Shown here: piece by piece, positions 47,277 through 55,506 of the stretch | How positions within the stretch are numbered: position 1 is the first letter of the stretch | How the letters are laid out: each line of letters begins with the position of its first letter | Assembly (NCBI GenBank): GCA_029261795.1 | Contig: JAJDAP010000015.1 | Location: forward strand, 1 to 63,200 | DNA length: 63,200 nucleotides | Source: Deltaproteobacteria bacterium | GTDB taxonomy: Bacteria; Myxococcota_A; UBA9160; UBA6930 | Direction: 5' to 3' | The notes under the pieces: generated by a model | What the model was told of the DNA's origin: nothing | Database searches by the model: none | Seen by the model: the letters and a program-made list of their open reading frames with translations, nothing else | Translations under genes and position numbers: made by a program

Positions 47277-48440
47277 TCACACCAGATCGCCAGCCCATAG
47301 TCTACGTACGAACGTAGTCGCGGGCAGAATCTCGATTCCGTCTCGGGTCTTCCTCGCCCGGGCCTCTCGACAGACCACGATCCGGCGGCGGACGCGTGGA
47401 TGGTCATCGACGATCGTCCGGAGCCCCCTCAGGTGGTCTTGCGTGATTCGCTCGCTGGACTTCGCCTCGATGGCTACCTGCATATCTCCGAGGATGAAAT
47501 CGACTTCCACTCCGCTTGCAAGCCGCCAGTAGGAGAGCCCGCCCTCGAACTCCTCATAGCTGGCATACGCACTCAACTCGTGGAATACCCAGTTCTCGAA
47601 GGCCTTGCCATACAGCTCGGACCCGGGCAGCAGCTCGCCTCGCTTCGCGAGCCTATTGACCACGCCAACATCGGCGAAATAGAACTTCGGCGCCCCGATC
47701 ACTCGACGCTTGGGGCGTTTGCGATAGGCCGGAAGCCAGTGCCCTAACAGCGTATCCTCGAGTATCTGAAAGTGGCTCTTCGTCGTGTGGCTCGACACGC
47801 CGCATTCGCGGGCGATGTTCGAGAAGTTGACGATCTCTCCGTCGCTGAGCGCAGACACGTCGAGGAAGTCTGAGAACGCCGGCAGATTCCGTACCAGACC
47901 CTCGGCCGCGATTTCTTCCTTCAGATAGTCCGCAATGTACGCATCCAGCATACGTCTTGGACGACTCGCTTCGTAGATCCTGGGCAGGTAGCCATGGTTC
48001 AGCAATCGATCCAGATCGACGACAGCACCGATTTCGCCGGCAGTAATTCCATGCAACTCGTAGCGGATGGCTCTTCCGCCAAGCAGATTGGCGGCCCCGC
48101 GCTTCACCTTCCGGGCACTCGACCCGCATAGAGCAAAATGGAGCCCGCGATTCTCGATCAGCCAGTGCACCTCATCGAGCAGCGAGGGAACCTTCTGGAT
48201 CTCGTCGATGACGATCTGTTGGGCTGGTCCGGGAGGCTCGGCCTCGAACTGCTCGCGTAGCGACTCTGGGTGGGTCAGATAGCGGCGGAACTCATCCGCC
48301 TTGAGCAGATCGATCCAGTGGTCAGTGCCATAGGTCTCCCGGAGGAGTGTGCTCTTGCCGGTCTGTCGTGGACCCCAGAGGAAGAAGGTTTCCTCTCCCG
48401 GCGGCGGAAGCTTCAGATTTCGATTGAATATACACTTCAA
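47277..48440 (-). CDS. AAA ATPase with DUF4143 (AAA_14 family)
   Basis: A 387-residue protein. The P-loop is GPRQTGKST and Walker B is IVIDEIQKVP. The C-terminal DUF4143 part has VDFILGDMQVAIEAKSS, a PD-(D/E)xK-like D-ExK pattern. The start appears to be TTG 48440, since no ATG or GTG fits the alignment; a 10-bp palindrome TATCATGATA lies just upstream and could be an operator. Base composition looks less GC-rich than the neighbours, which suggests transfer. It is convergent with the SNF2 gene and ends the block next to tRNA-Gly. Members are common on mobile islands but their function is not settled. Confidence 0.88.
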   Translation of the reverse strand: MKCIFNRNLKLPPPGEETFFLWGPRQTGKSTLLRETYGTDHWIDLLKADEFRRYLTHPESLREQFEAEPPGPAQQIVIDEIQKVPSLLDEVHWLIENRGLHFALCGSSARKVKRGAANLLGGRAIRYELHGITAGEIGAVVDLDRLLNHGYLPRIYEASRPRRMLDAYIADYLKEEIAAEGLVRNLPAFSDFLDVSALSDGEIVNFSNIARECGVSSHTTKSHFQILEDTLLGHWLPAYRKRPKRRVIGAPKFYFADVGVVNRLAKRGELLPGSELYGKAFENWVFHELSAYASYEEFEGGLSYWRLASGVEVDFILGDMQVAIEAKSSERITQDHLRGLRTIVDDHPRVRRRIVVCREARARKTRDGIEILPATTFVRRLWAGDLV

Positions 48441-48570
48441 TCTATCATGATATTGCGAAGCAGCAACTCCAGCACGGCGGGCGACCCTCTCGCCGAGTCG
48501 CGCGTCGTAGGATGGGCACCCTGAGGCTACGACTCCTCAGCCCGTGACAAGCACCGACCCGGGAGAAACG

Positions 48571-48603
48571 AAAAACCGCCGCAGATCCTACGGCCTGCGG
48601 CGG
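48571..48603 (-). terminator. Intrinsic terminator of tRNA-Gly
   Basis: Nine perfect base pairs (CCGCCGCAG with CTGCGGCGG) around a 10-nt loop, followed on the minus strand by a run of five T. It begins 8 bases after the tRNA CCA end. Confidence 0.85.
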
Positions 48604-48611
48604 TTGAAGTT

Positions 48612-48687
48612 TGGAGCACGAGACCGGACTCGAACCGGCGACAACCACGTTGGCAACGTGGAGCTCTACCAACTGAGCTACTCGTGC
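48612..48687 (-). tRNA. tRNA-Gly (GCC)
   Basis: A 76-nt cloverleaf with CCA encoded. Acceptor GCACGAG pairs with CTCGTGC; the D stem is GCTC/GAGC; the anticodon stem CCACG/CGTGG encloses TTGCCAA with anticodon GCC; the T arm is GCCGG-TTCGAGT-CCGGT. The 3' half is duplicated at 35624 and 42707, so this tRNA is a likely integration site. Confidence 0.96.
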
Positions 48688-48793
48688 TCGGGCTCGAGGG
48701 CGGGGCCTTCGAGCCGGGCGGAGGAATCTACCGGGCGGATCGGGTGGAGTCGAGGGCTGGCCTCGCTCGGGCGATGGCCAGGGCGAGCCTCCG

Positions 48794-50107
48794 CTACAGC
48801 TTGTGGACTTTCTCCAGGCCGTCCGAGACGTTTCGGGTGGCGTTGCGGGTGTCGTAGACGCGCTGGGCCTGGGCGACCACGCGATCGAAATCTACGGCGG
48901 AGTGGTCGGTGACGATCACCACCAGGTCGGCCGCGGACAGCTCCTGATCGGTCAACTCGACCGCCTTGTGGGAGACGCCCTCGATGGCGACCTCGGGCAC
49001 GTGGGGATCGTGGAACCGCAGGTCGGCGCCCTTGTCGAGCAGGATCTTCATGATGTCGAGGGCCGGGCTCTCGCGCATGTCGGCGACGTCGGGCTTGTAG
49101 GCGACGCCGATCAACAGCACGCGGGCGCCGTTCACGGCGAGGCGCTCTTCGTTCAGCAACTCGGAAACCTTGGTCGCCACGTGCTCGGGCATGTGGCTGT
49201 TGATGTCCGTCGCGAGTTCGATGAAGCGTGCGTTGAAGCCGAGCGACTTCATCTTCCAGGAGAGGTACGTCGGATCGACCGGGATGCAGTGGCCGCCGAG
49301 GCCTGGGCCCGGCGTGAACTTCATGAAGCCGTAGGGCTTGGTCGCCGCGGCGTCGATCACTTCCCAGACGTCCATGCCGAGGCGGTCGCACATCAGCGCC
49401 ACTTCGTTGGCCAGGCCGATGTTGATGGCGCGGAAGGTGTTCTCGAGCAGCTTCACCATCTCGGCGCTCTGGGTCGAAGTCACCGGCACGACCGTGTCGA
49501 ACACCGTCGAGAAGACCTGGCAAGCGATCTCGGTGGCTTCCGGCGTTTCGCCGCCGACCACCTTGGGGACCTCATGCACGGCGAACGTGGTGTTCGCCGG
49601 ATCGATGCGCTCGGGCGCGAAGGCGAGCAGGAAATCGTCGCCGCAGCGCAAACCCGTCTCTTCGAGGAGCGGCAGGAAGAGTTCGTGGGTCGTACCCGGG
49701 TAGGTGGTCGAACCCAGGATCACGAGCTGGCCACCGCGCAGTCGCTTCCGGATCTCATCGACGGCGCTCAGCATGTGCGAGACGTCGGGATCCTTCGAGC
49801 GGGTGAGCGGTGTCGGCACACAGACGTTGATGATGTCGGCGGCAGCGAGTGCGCCGAAATCGGCGGTCGCCGTGAATGTCCCCGCATCAACGGCGGTCTT
49901 CACCTCGGCGGCGTCCACATCTTCGATATAGGAACCACCGCTCGATAGCACGCGAACCTTCTCGGCATCGACGTCGAAGCCCGTGACGTTGAAGCCGGCC
50001 TTCGTGAACTCCAGCGACAGGGGCAGGCCCACGTAACCGAGGCCGATCACGCCGATGCGGGCGTCACGGGAATCGATCCTCTCGGCGAGGTCGGCAAGTC
50101 GGCTCAT
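48794..50107 (-). CDS. Nucleotide sugar dehydrogenase (UDP-glucose/UDP-HexNAc dehydrogenase family)
   Basis: A 437-residue NAD-dependent enzyme that oxidises the C6 hydroxyl of a UDP-sugar to the uronic acid. The NAD motif is VIGLGYVGLPLS. The catalytic Cys is in GLGGHCIPVDP. Sequence features such as FAPERIDPAN and KPYGFMKFTPGPG resemble the WecC/TviB/VipA group (UDP-HexNAc dehydrogenases) rather than plain Ugd, so UDP-N-acetylhexosamine is the more likely substrate. ATG 50107 follows AGGAGAT. It is likely for capsule or O-antigen precursor supply. Confidence 0.9.
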   Translation of the reverse strand: MSRLADLAERIDSRDARIGVIGLGYVGLPLSLEFTKAGFNVTGFDVDAEKVRVLSSGGSYIEDVDAAEVKTAVDAGTFTATADFGALAAADIINVCVPTPLTRSKDPDVSHMLSAVDEIRKRLRGGQLVILGSTTYPGTTHELFLPLLEETGLRCGDDFLLAFAPERIDPANTTFAVHEVPKVVGGETPEATEIACQVFSTVFDTVVPVTSTQSAEMVKLLENTFRAINIGLANEVALMCDRLGMDVWEVIDAAATKPYGFMKFTPGPGLGGHCIPVDPTYLSWKMKSLGFNARFIELATDINSHMPEHVATKVSELLNEERLAVNGARVLLIGVAYKPDVADMRESPALDIMKILLDKGADLRFHDPHVPEVAIEGVSHKAVELTDQELSAADLVVIVTDHSAVDFDRVVAQAQRVYDTRNATRNVSDGLEKVHKL

Positions 50108-50163
50108 GGGATCTCCTGGCGAAAGCAACCCGTCGCTCCCCCGCGGTGAAGGGGGCCCGGAGG

Positions 50164-50814
50164 TCAGCTGGTGCGGTTCGTATCGGTCAGCTCGGCCCGG
50201 AAGTAGTCGGCAAAATAGACGTAGCCGGACCAGAGAGTGAGTGTCGCGGCCAGGACCAGAAGTAACACGCCGATCTCGTGATTCTTCACACCGAGAGTCC
50301 CCGCAGGGAAGAGCAGGAAGCCCATCGCGATGTTCTGGCTCAGCGTCTTCGCTTTTCCAGCCCAGTTGGCGCCGACAACGATGCCGCCTGCGGACGCGAT
50401 CCCGCGCAGCCCTGTCACGGCCAACTCGCGCCCGACGATCACGACGACCAGGGTGACACCCAGGAGCCCGAGGCTGCCCTCGTTCGGGATGCGGCCCATG
50501 GCGAGCAGCACGATCAGGGCGGTCGAGACCGTGAGCTTGTCCGCCAGCGGATCGAGGAGCTTGCCGATCCGGGTGACTTGCTGCCCCCTACGGGCCGCCC
50601 AGCCGTCGACCAGATCGCCCACCGCCGCCAGGATGTAGAGCCAGGCCACCACGTGGCTGCCGGCCCAGTCGGCGTAGAGCGGGAACGCGATCAGCACCGG
50701 GATCACGATCATGCGCACCATCGTGATGGTGTTCGGGAGATTCCAGAATCGCTCGCGCGCAAGGGGAGTGGCGGTGGCGATCGGCTCGCTTTCGTCAGCT
50801 GCGGAACTCGGCAT
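50164..50814 (-). CDS. pgsA: CDP-diacylglycerol-glycerol-3-phosphate 3-phosphatidyltransferase
   Basis: A 216-residue membrane enzyme that makes phosphatidylglycerophosphate. The CDP-alcohol phosphotransferase motif D-x2-DG-x2-AR-x8-G-x3-D-x3-D is complete (DLVDGWAARR, then GKLLDPLADK). Four to six hydrophobic helices surround it. ATG 50814 gives the usual N-terminal NLPNTITMVRM. Its start overlaps the end of the transglycosylase gene by 20 bases. Confidence 0.94.
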   Translation of the reverse strand: MPSSAADESEPIATATPLARERFWNLPNTITMVRMIVIPVLIAFPLYADWAGSHVVAWLYILAAVGDLVDGWAARRGQQVTRIGKLLDPLADKLTVSTALIVLLAMGRIPNEGSLGLLGVTLVVVIVGRELAVTGLRGIASAGGIVVGANWAGKAKTLSQNIAMGFLLFPAGTLGVKNHEIGVLLLVLAATLTLWSGYVYFADYFRAELTDTNRTS

Positions 50815-51439
50815 CGTACCGACGATAGTGGTTCAGCACGCGACGCACATACTGTCGCGTCTCGTTGTAGGGCGGAATCCCCCGGTAACGCTCCACGGCA
50901 GACGGGCCGGCGTTGTACGCGGCCAGCGCGTGGGGCCAGTTGCCGAAGCGCTCGTACATCATACGGAGGTAGCGAGCGCCTCCGGAAATGTTCTGGGTCA
51001 CCCGGAACGGCTGGCCCACGCCCAGCGACTGGGCGGTGCGGGGCATCAACTGCATCAGTCCCATCGCGCCCCGATGGGAAATCGCATACGGGTCGAAGGC
51101 GGATTCGACGTGGATGACCGCCTTCACCATGGCCGGCGGGATTCCATGCCGGTAGGCCACGCGCTCGATCAGGTCGTCGTAGGTCCTGACCGGCCCCGGC
51201 GGCTTCCGACTCTTGCTGCGTGGCGGCTGAACCACCTTGAGCGGCGTGTAGCGGGCGTCCGGCGACATGTTGGTGAAATGCACGACGCCGCGATCATCGA
51301 TGAACTTGTACACCCCCTGGGCGGCCGCAGGTGCGGCGAGGCCCAGGAGCAGGGCCGCGAGCAGGGCCGCGAGACCGAATTCCCCGCGGGGTGGAATCGG
51401 TCTTTTGGCTAGCAGGCTGGAAGGATAGAATCGCAGCAC
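50795..51439 (-). CDS. Lytic transglycosylase with N-terminal DUF4124
   Basis: A 214-residue exported protein. The signal peptide (FGLAALLAALLLGLAAPAAA) is followed by a small DUF4124 module (YKFIDDRGVVHFTN), then a Slt70-type lysozyme fold with the catalytic Glu in VIHVESAFDPYAIS, GAMGLMQLMP and AAYNAGPSAV. It cleaves the glycan strand of peptidoglycan with formation of 1,6-anhydro ends. GTG 51439 gives a compact signal peptide; the ATG at 51508 would add 23 residues. It diverges from nadB. Confidence 0.9.
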   Translation of the reverse strand: MLRFYPSSLLAKRPIPPRGEFGLAALLAALLLGLAAPAAAQGVYKFIDDRGVVHFTNMSPDARYTPLKVVQPPRSKSRKPPGPVRTYDDLIERVAYRHGIPPAMVKAVIHVESAFDPYAISHRGAMGLMQLMPRTAQSLGVGQPFRVTQNISGGARYLRMMYERFGNWPHALAAYNAGPSAVERYRGIPPYNETRQYVRRVLNHYRRYDAEFRS

Positions 51440-51525
51440 GCGCTCCCTATCGGTGCCTTCGCGGGCTGGCTGGAGCCCGCTGTTCCACACCAGCCAAGAC
51501 TCCCTCACCAGGTGGATCCTCCGTC

Positions 51526-53133
51526 ATGGCCGTCGAAGAGCCCCGCGACGTCGATTTCCTGGTACTTGGCAGTGGCATCGCCGGCTTGTTCTATGCCCTC
51601 CAGGCGGCCGAGCACGGGCGCGTCGCCCTCGTGACCAAGAAGCAGGCGGTGCAGTCCGCCACGAATTTCGCCCAGGGCGGCATCGCCGCCGTGGTGTCTC
51701 CGGACGATTCCGTCGACGAGCACGTGGCCGATACCCTGGAGGCCGGCGCCGGCCTGTGTCGTGAAGAAGTGGTGCGGTTCGTCGTCGAGCGCGGCCAGAG
51801 CACGATCGAGGAACTCGGGAAGCTGGGCGTCGAGTTCGACCGCGGAGAGGATGGCGCCTTCGCCCTCGGCCGCGAGGGAGGCCACACCCAACGCCGGGTT
51901 CTCCATCACCGGGATGCCACCGGACGCGAAATCGAGCGGGCACTGCTCGCGCGGGCACGGGCACATCCGAACGTGGCCGTTCTCGAGGACCACTGCGCGA
52001 TCGATCTACTGACCGCCGAGAAGGCCGGACTCGCCGGTGGCAACCGTGTGTTAGGCGCCTACGTGCTCGATTCCAGCCGCAGCGTGGTCGAACGCTACCG
52101 CGCGCGCATCACGTTCCTGGCCACGGGCGGAGCGGGCAAGGTCTACCTCTACACCTCGAACCCCGACATCGCCTCGGGGGACGGCATGGCCATGGCCTAC
52201 CGAGCCGGTGCCACCCTCGCCAACATGGAGTTCTTCCAGTTCCACCCGACCTGCCTGTTCCACCCGAACGCCGGTTCCTTCCTGATCAGCGAAGCCGTTC
52301 GCGGGGAAGGCGGCGTGCTGCGCAACCGGCGCGGCGATCCGTTCATGGACGCCTATCATCCGATGAAGGATCTGGCCCCGCGCGATGTCGTGGCGCGCGC
52401 GATCGACACCGAGTTGAAACGCTCCGGAGACGACTTCGTCCAGCTGGACATCACCCACCGCGATCCGGAATACCTGCGCGATCGCTTCCCGACGATTCAC
52501 CGGCGCTGCCTGGATTTCGGGATCGATCTCACCACGGATTCCATCCCGGTGGTTCCCGCAGCCCACTACTGCTGCGGTGGCGTGCGGACGGATCTGCAGG
52601 GAGAGACGGATCTCCCGAATCTGTTCGCCGCCGGCGAGGTGACCTGCACCGGACTCCACGGGGCGAATCGCCTGGCCTCGAATTCACTGCTCGAAGGCGT
52701 GGTCTTCGCTGCCGCAGCCGCCCGGGAATCCATCGCCCGGCTGCCCGACATTCCTCCGCCGGACGGCCCCGTCGAACCCTGGCGTGAAGGCTCGGCCACC
52801 GAGAGTTCCGAGGCCGTCGTCATCACCCAGAACTGGGACGAGATCCGGCGCTTCATGTGGAACTACGTCGGCATCGTGCGATCGGACAAACGCCTCGCCC
52901 GCGCGAGGCGACGCATCCAGCTCCTGCAGGAAGAGATCACCGAGTACTACTGGAACTTCCGCCTGACACCGGACCTGCTCGAGCTGCGCAATCTCGCACG
53001 CGTCGCCCAGCTGGTGATCGAATCCGCCCAGAGCCGCAAGGAAAGCCGCGGGCTCCACTACAACCTCGACCATCCGAACCGGGACGACGAGGCCTTCGGC
53101 GGCGACACGCTGGTTCGATCTCCGCGCCCCTAG
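51526..53133 (+). CDS. nadB: L-aspartate oxidase
   Basis: A 535-residue flavoenzyme of de novo NAD synthesis that converts aspartate to iminoaspartate. FAD motif VLGSGIAGLFYAL, substrate loop ATNFAQGGIAAV, active-site EGGHTQRRVLHHRDATG, FFQFHPTCLF and the typical GLHGANRLASNSLLEG. ATG 51526 follows AGGTGGA. nadA and nadC are not in the window. Confidence 0.96.
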   Translation: MAVEEPRDVDFLVLGSGIAGLFYALQAAEHGRVALVTKKQAVQSATNFAQGGIAAVVSPDDSVDEHVADTLEAGAGLCREEVVRFVVERGQSTIEELGKLGVEFDRGEDGAFALGREGGHTQRRVLHHRDATGREIERALLARARAHPNVAVLEDHCAIDLLTAEKAGLAGGNRVLGAYVLDSSRSVVERYRARITFLATGGAGKVYLYTSNPDIASGDGMAMAYRAGATLANMEFFQFHPTCLFHPNAGSFLISEAVRGEGGVLRNRRGDPFMDAYHPMKDLAPRDVVARAIDTELKRSGDDFVQLDITHRDPEYLRDRFPTIHRRCLDFGIDLTTDSIPVVPAAHYCCGGVRTDLQGETDLPNLFAAGEVTCTGLHGANRLASNSLLEGVVFAAAAARESIARLPDIPPPDGPVEPWREGSATESSEAVVITQNWDEIRRFMWNYVGIVRSDKRLARARRRIQLLQEEITEYYWNFRLTPDLLELRNLARVAQLVIESAQSRKESRGLHYNLDHPNRDDEAFGGDTLVRSPRP

Positions 53134-53155
53134 CAGGCTGCCGGAAAACGAGCTG

Positions 53156-54652
53156 CTAGTCCCCGGACAGCACCTTGATCACGCCGTAGCTCGCCAAGGC
53201 CTGGATCGCCTCGGAAACCGTCGCGTCGTTCTCGGGAATCACGTCCATGATGCGCCGCACCGTCAGCCCGGGCATCGCGAGTTCGAGGACGGCGTGCTCG
53301 ACCTGGTTCAGTTCCGTGGCCTTCGCGGCCTCGAGATCCACCGAGAAGCGCGTCGACGCCTCGAACCGTTGAAGGCCTGGCCGAGCCGCCTCATCGAGCT
53401 GTCGTGCGGCCTCGAGGATCGCGTTGGTCAACGGGATCGGCTCGTCCTCGTCGGTGAGTTCGTCCACGTGCGCGTGGAAGTGGAAGCTTCCTTCCTCCCA
53501 GCCAAACATTCGCGACAGTGCCTTGATGCCCCGCAGCGCACCGAGGCGGACATAACGAACTGCGCCGCCCTGGAAGGCAAAGACCGCTTCCTCGCTGCCG
53601 GTCTGGGCCGTGAGCGTGCCCGAGGGTGAGGAGGAACAGAGCATCTGCATCAGGTTCGGCATGCCGAGCTCTTCGATTCGGCCGGAGATCCCGGCCGCGG
53701 ATCGCATCGCCTCGATCCGCTTGGCCTCTACCACGAACTCGTTCAGGAAGGCTTGCTGGCCCTCCTCGAGTTCGAAGTTGACGCCCACCGCCGCCACGGT
53801 TCCGTCGCCTTCGATGTGGCGTTGGACCGTGCCCGCGACCTCCAGACATTCGCCGGTCTCGGGGTGCTGGAGCTCGAGCTGGATGGTCTTTCCGACGGGC
53901 AGCTCGCTCGCATCCGCCGAGATCAGTACGCCCGTCTCCGAGAGATCGCGGGTCCTGCCTTCGAATGCAAAGTTCGTGGAATCGAGTCGGATCGGCACGC
54001 GTACCGTCGAACGCTGGGAGCGACGTCGATCATCGACGTCCTCGAGGGGATCCGGGTCGTCGTTCCGGGAACCGCCTAACGTCGGGTGCGCGGTCGCCGG
54101 GTCGGATTCAGGTTCATCGGCCCAGACGGGTTCAGGGGTCGGCTCCGCTTCGACGATATCGAACGCGTGATCCGCCGCGTCGAGCAGGTCACCGAGGCCT
54201 TCCTCGTCCAGGTCCGCCAGTTCGGAAAGGGACGAATCGTCCAGCTCTTCGCGCTGCGGAGGGAACGACGGCGGCTCGCTTTCGTCCGTTTCGAGTTCCG
54301 ACTCGCCCCCGTCCAGTTCGAGTTCCGGCTCGTCCTCGAGTTCCAGGCCCGACTCCGGCTGAGGCGCGGCTTCCTCTTCCGATGTCAGGAACTGGTCGAG
54401 ATCCCCGCGCAGGGCGTCCGCGGCCTTCAAGAACTGGACGGCAACGCCGCTGCCGGGAACCACGTGGACGACCTCGGCTTCGAAGACGCGCTGGGCGTCG
54501 CAGTACGCGAGGTTCAGCTCGACCTCGATGATGTCCCGTAGCTCGGGCGTTTCGTTGCTCGACACGAACGCGCCGCCCTTTGAGATGTTCTTGCGGAACT
54601 CCTCGTTGAACGTCGTTGAGTCGTCGAAGCTGAGCTGAAGCCGGAGGCTCAT
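53156..54652 (-). CDS. PilZ-like/PilZ/DUF4388 regulatory protein
   Basis: A 498-residue cytoplasmic protein. Residues 1-100 are a PilZ-like domain (NISKGGAFVSSNE) of the myxococcal paralogue type. A very acidic linker (about 105-215) follows. Residues about 215-325 are a second PilZ domain whose RRRSQRSTVRVPIRL carries the RxxxR c-di-GMP motif and the DLSETGVLIS loop. Residues about 330-430 are a DUF4388 (PATAN-type) domain (LMQMLCSSSPSGTLTAQTG), and the C-terminus is a helical winged-helix-like tail. This layout is typical of deltaproteobacterial gliding or development regulators. ATG 54652 begins MSLRLQLSFDD. It is convergent with nadB. Confidence 0.85.
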   Translation of the reverse strand: MSLRLQLSFDDSTTFNEEFRKNISKGGAFVSSNETPELRDIIEVELNLAYCDAQRVFEAEVVHVVPGSGVAVQFLKAADALRGDLDQFLTSEEEAAPQPESGLELEDEPELELDGGESELETDESEPPSFPPQREELDDSSLSELADLDEEGLGDLLDAADHAFDIVEAEPTPEPVWADEPESDPATAHPTLGGSRNDDPDPLEDVDDRRRSQRSTVRVPIRLDSTNFAFEGRTRDLSETGVLISADASELPVGKTIQLELQHPETGECLEVAGTVQRHIEGDGTVAAVGVNFELEEGQQAFLNEFVVEAKRIEAMRSAAGISGRIEELGMPNLMQMLCSSSPSGTLTAQTGSEEAVFAFQGGAVRYVRLGALRGIKALSRMFGWEEGSFHFHAHVDELTDEDEPIPLTNAILEAARQLDEAARPGLQRFEASTRFSVDLEAAKATELNQVEHAVLELAMPGLTVRRIMDVIPENDATVSEAIQALASYGVIKVLSGD

Positions 54653-54786
54653 TCGTGCTGGCACCGTACCCAGCCATCCAAGCGCGGACACGCGCAACTG
54701 GGCCCCTCTTCTATCGGCCGGCGTCCGGGGGCGCTGGACTCATGAATCGCTCCCCCATGGAGCGCGCCCAGGCGGCTGATTCGCGG

Positions 54787-55506
54787 CTAGCGGCCGGCCC
54801 AGACCATCAGATGGTCGAAGAGCTGGCGCCCTGGAGCCCCGATCGGCTCGAGCTCCGGGTGCCATTGAACGGCCAGAAGCGGCCGCTCATCGGCGAGTTC
54901 GACAGCCTCGACCACGCCATCCGAAGCCCACGCCACCGGCTTCAGGCCGCTCCCCAAGCGATCGATGGCCTGATGGTGCCAGGAGGGCACCGACGCGAGC
55001 GAGCCCTGGCCGAGGACCCGCGCAAGACCACTGTCGTCCGCGATCGCGACGGGGTGATCCACGGCGCCATCCTGGTCCCGCCGATGGCGAACCGCCTCAC
55101 CCAGGGTTTCTGGAAGATGCGCGTGGAGGCTTCCGCCGAAGGCCGCGTTCAGGATCTGAAGACCACGGCAGATGGCCAGGGTCGGCAGGCGCAGTTCGAT
55201 CGCCCCGACGACGAGCTCGATCTCGAAGGCATCCCGATCGGGACAGGTGAAGTACGTGGCCGGGTGGGCGGGGGCGCCGTGGGCGGGGTCGAGATCGCCT
55301 CCGCCGGTCAGGACCAGGCCATCGAGACGCTCGAGCAGCCCCGGCGTCGATGGCGCACCGGGTGCCAGCAGGACCGGCAGCCCACCCGCCTCACGAACCC
55401 CGTCGACGTAGGCGGCCGGCAGCGTGAAACGGGCGCGGCCCTCCGTCTCGCGATGATAGGTGGTCATCCCGATCAGGGGCCGATGGGTACCGACGGCTGC
55501 CGTCAA
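54787..55506 (-). CDS. Gamma-glutamyl-GABA hydrolase-like peptidase C26
   Basis: A 239-residue class I glutamine amidotransferase-like hydrolase. The nucleophile Cys is in AICRGLQILN and the His-Glu pair in AVQWHPE. PuuD of E. coli releases GABA from gamma-glutamyl-GABA in putrescine catabolism. TTG 55506 overlaps the stop of the glutamine synthetase-like gene as TTGA, so the two are co-translated and act together on gamma-glutamylated amines. Confidence 0.88.
   Translation of the reverse strand: MTAAVGTHRPLIGMTTYHRETEGRARFTLPAAYVDGVREAGGLPVLLAPGAPSTPGLLERLDGLVLTGGGDLDPAHGAPAHPATYFTCPDRDAFEIELVVGAIELRLPTLAICRGLQILNAAFGGSLHAHLPETLGEAVRHRRDQDGAVDHPVAIADDSGLARVLGQGSLASVPSWHHQAIDRLGSGLKPVAWASDGVVEAVELADERPLLAVQWHPELEPIGAPGRQLFDHLMVWAGR

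Noticed and set aside
53131..53160. Short inverted repeat between nadB and the PilZ gene as a terminator
   Set aside because: Only six base pairs (TAGCAG/CTGCTA) with a long loop and no T-run, too weak to call.
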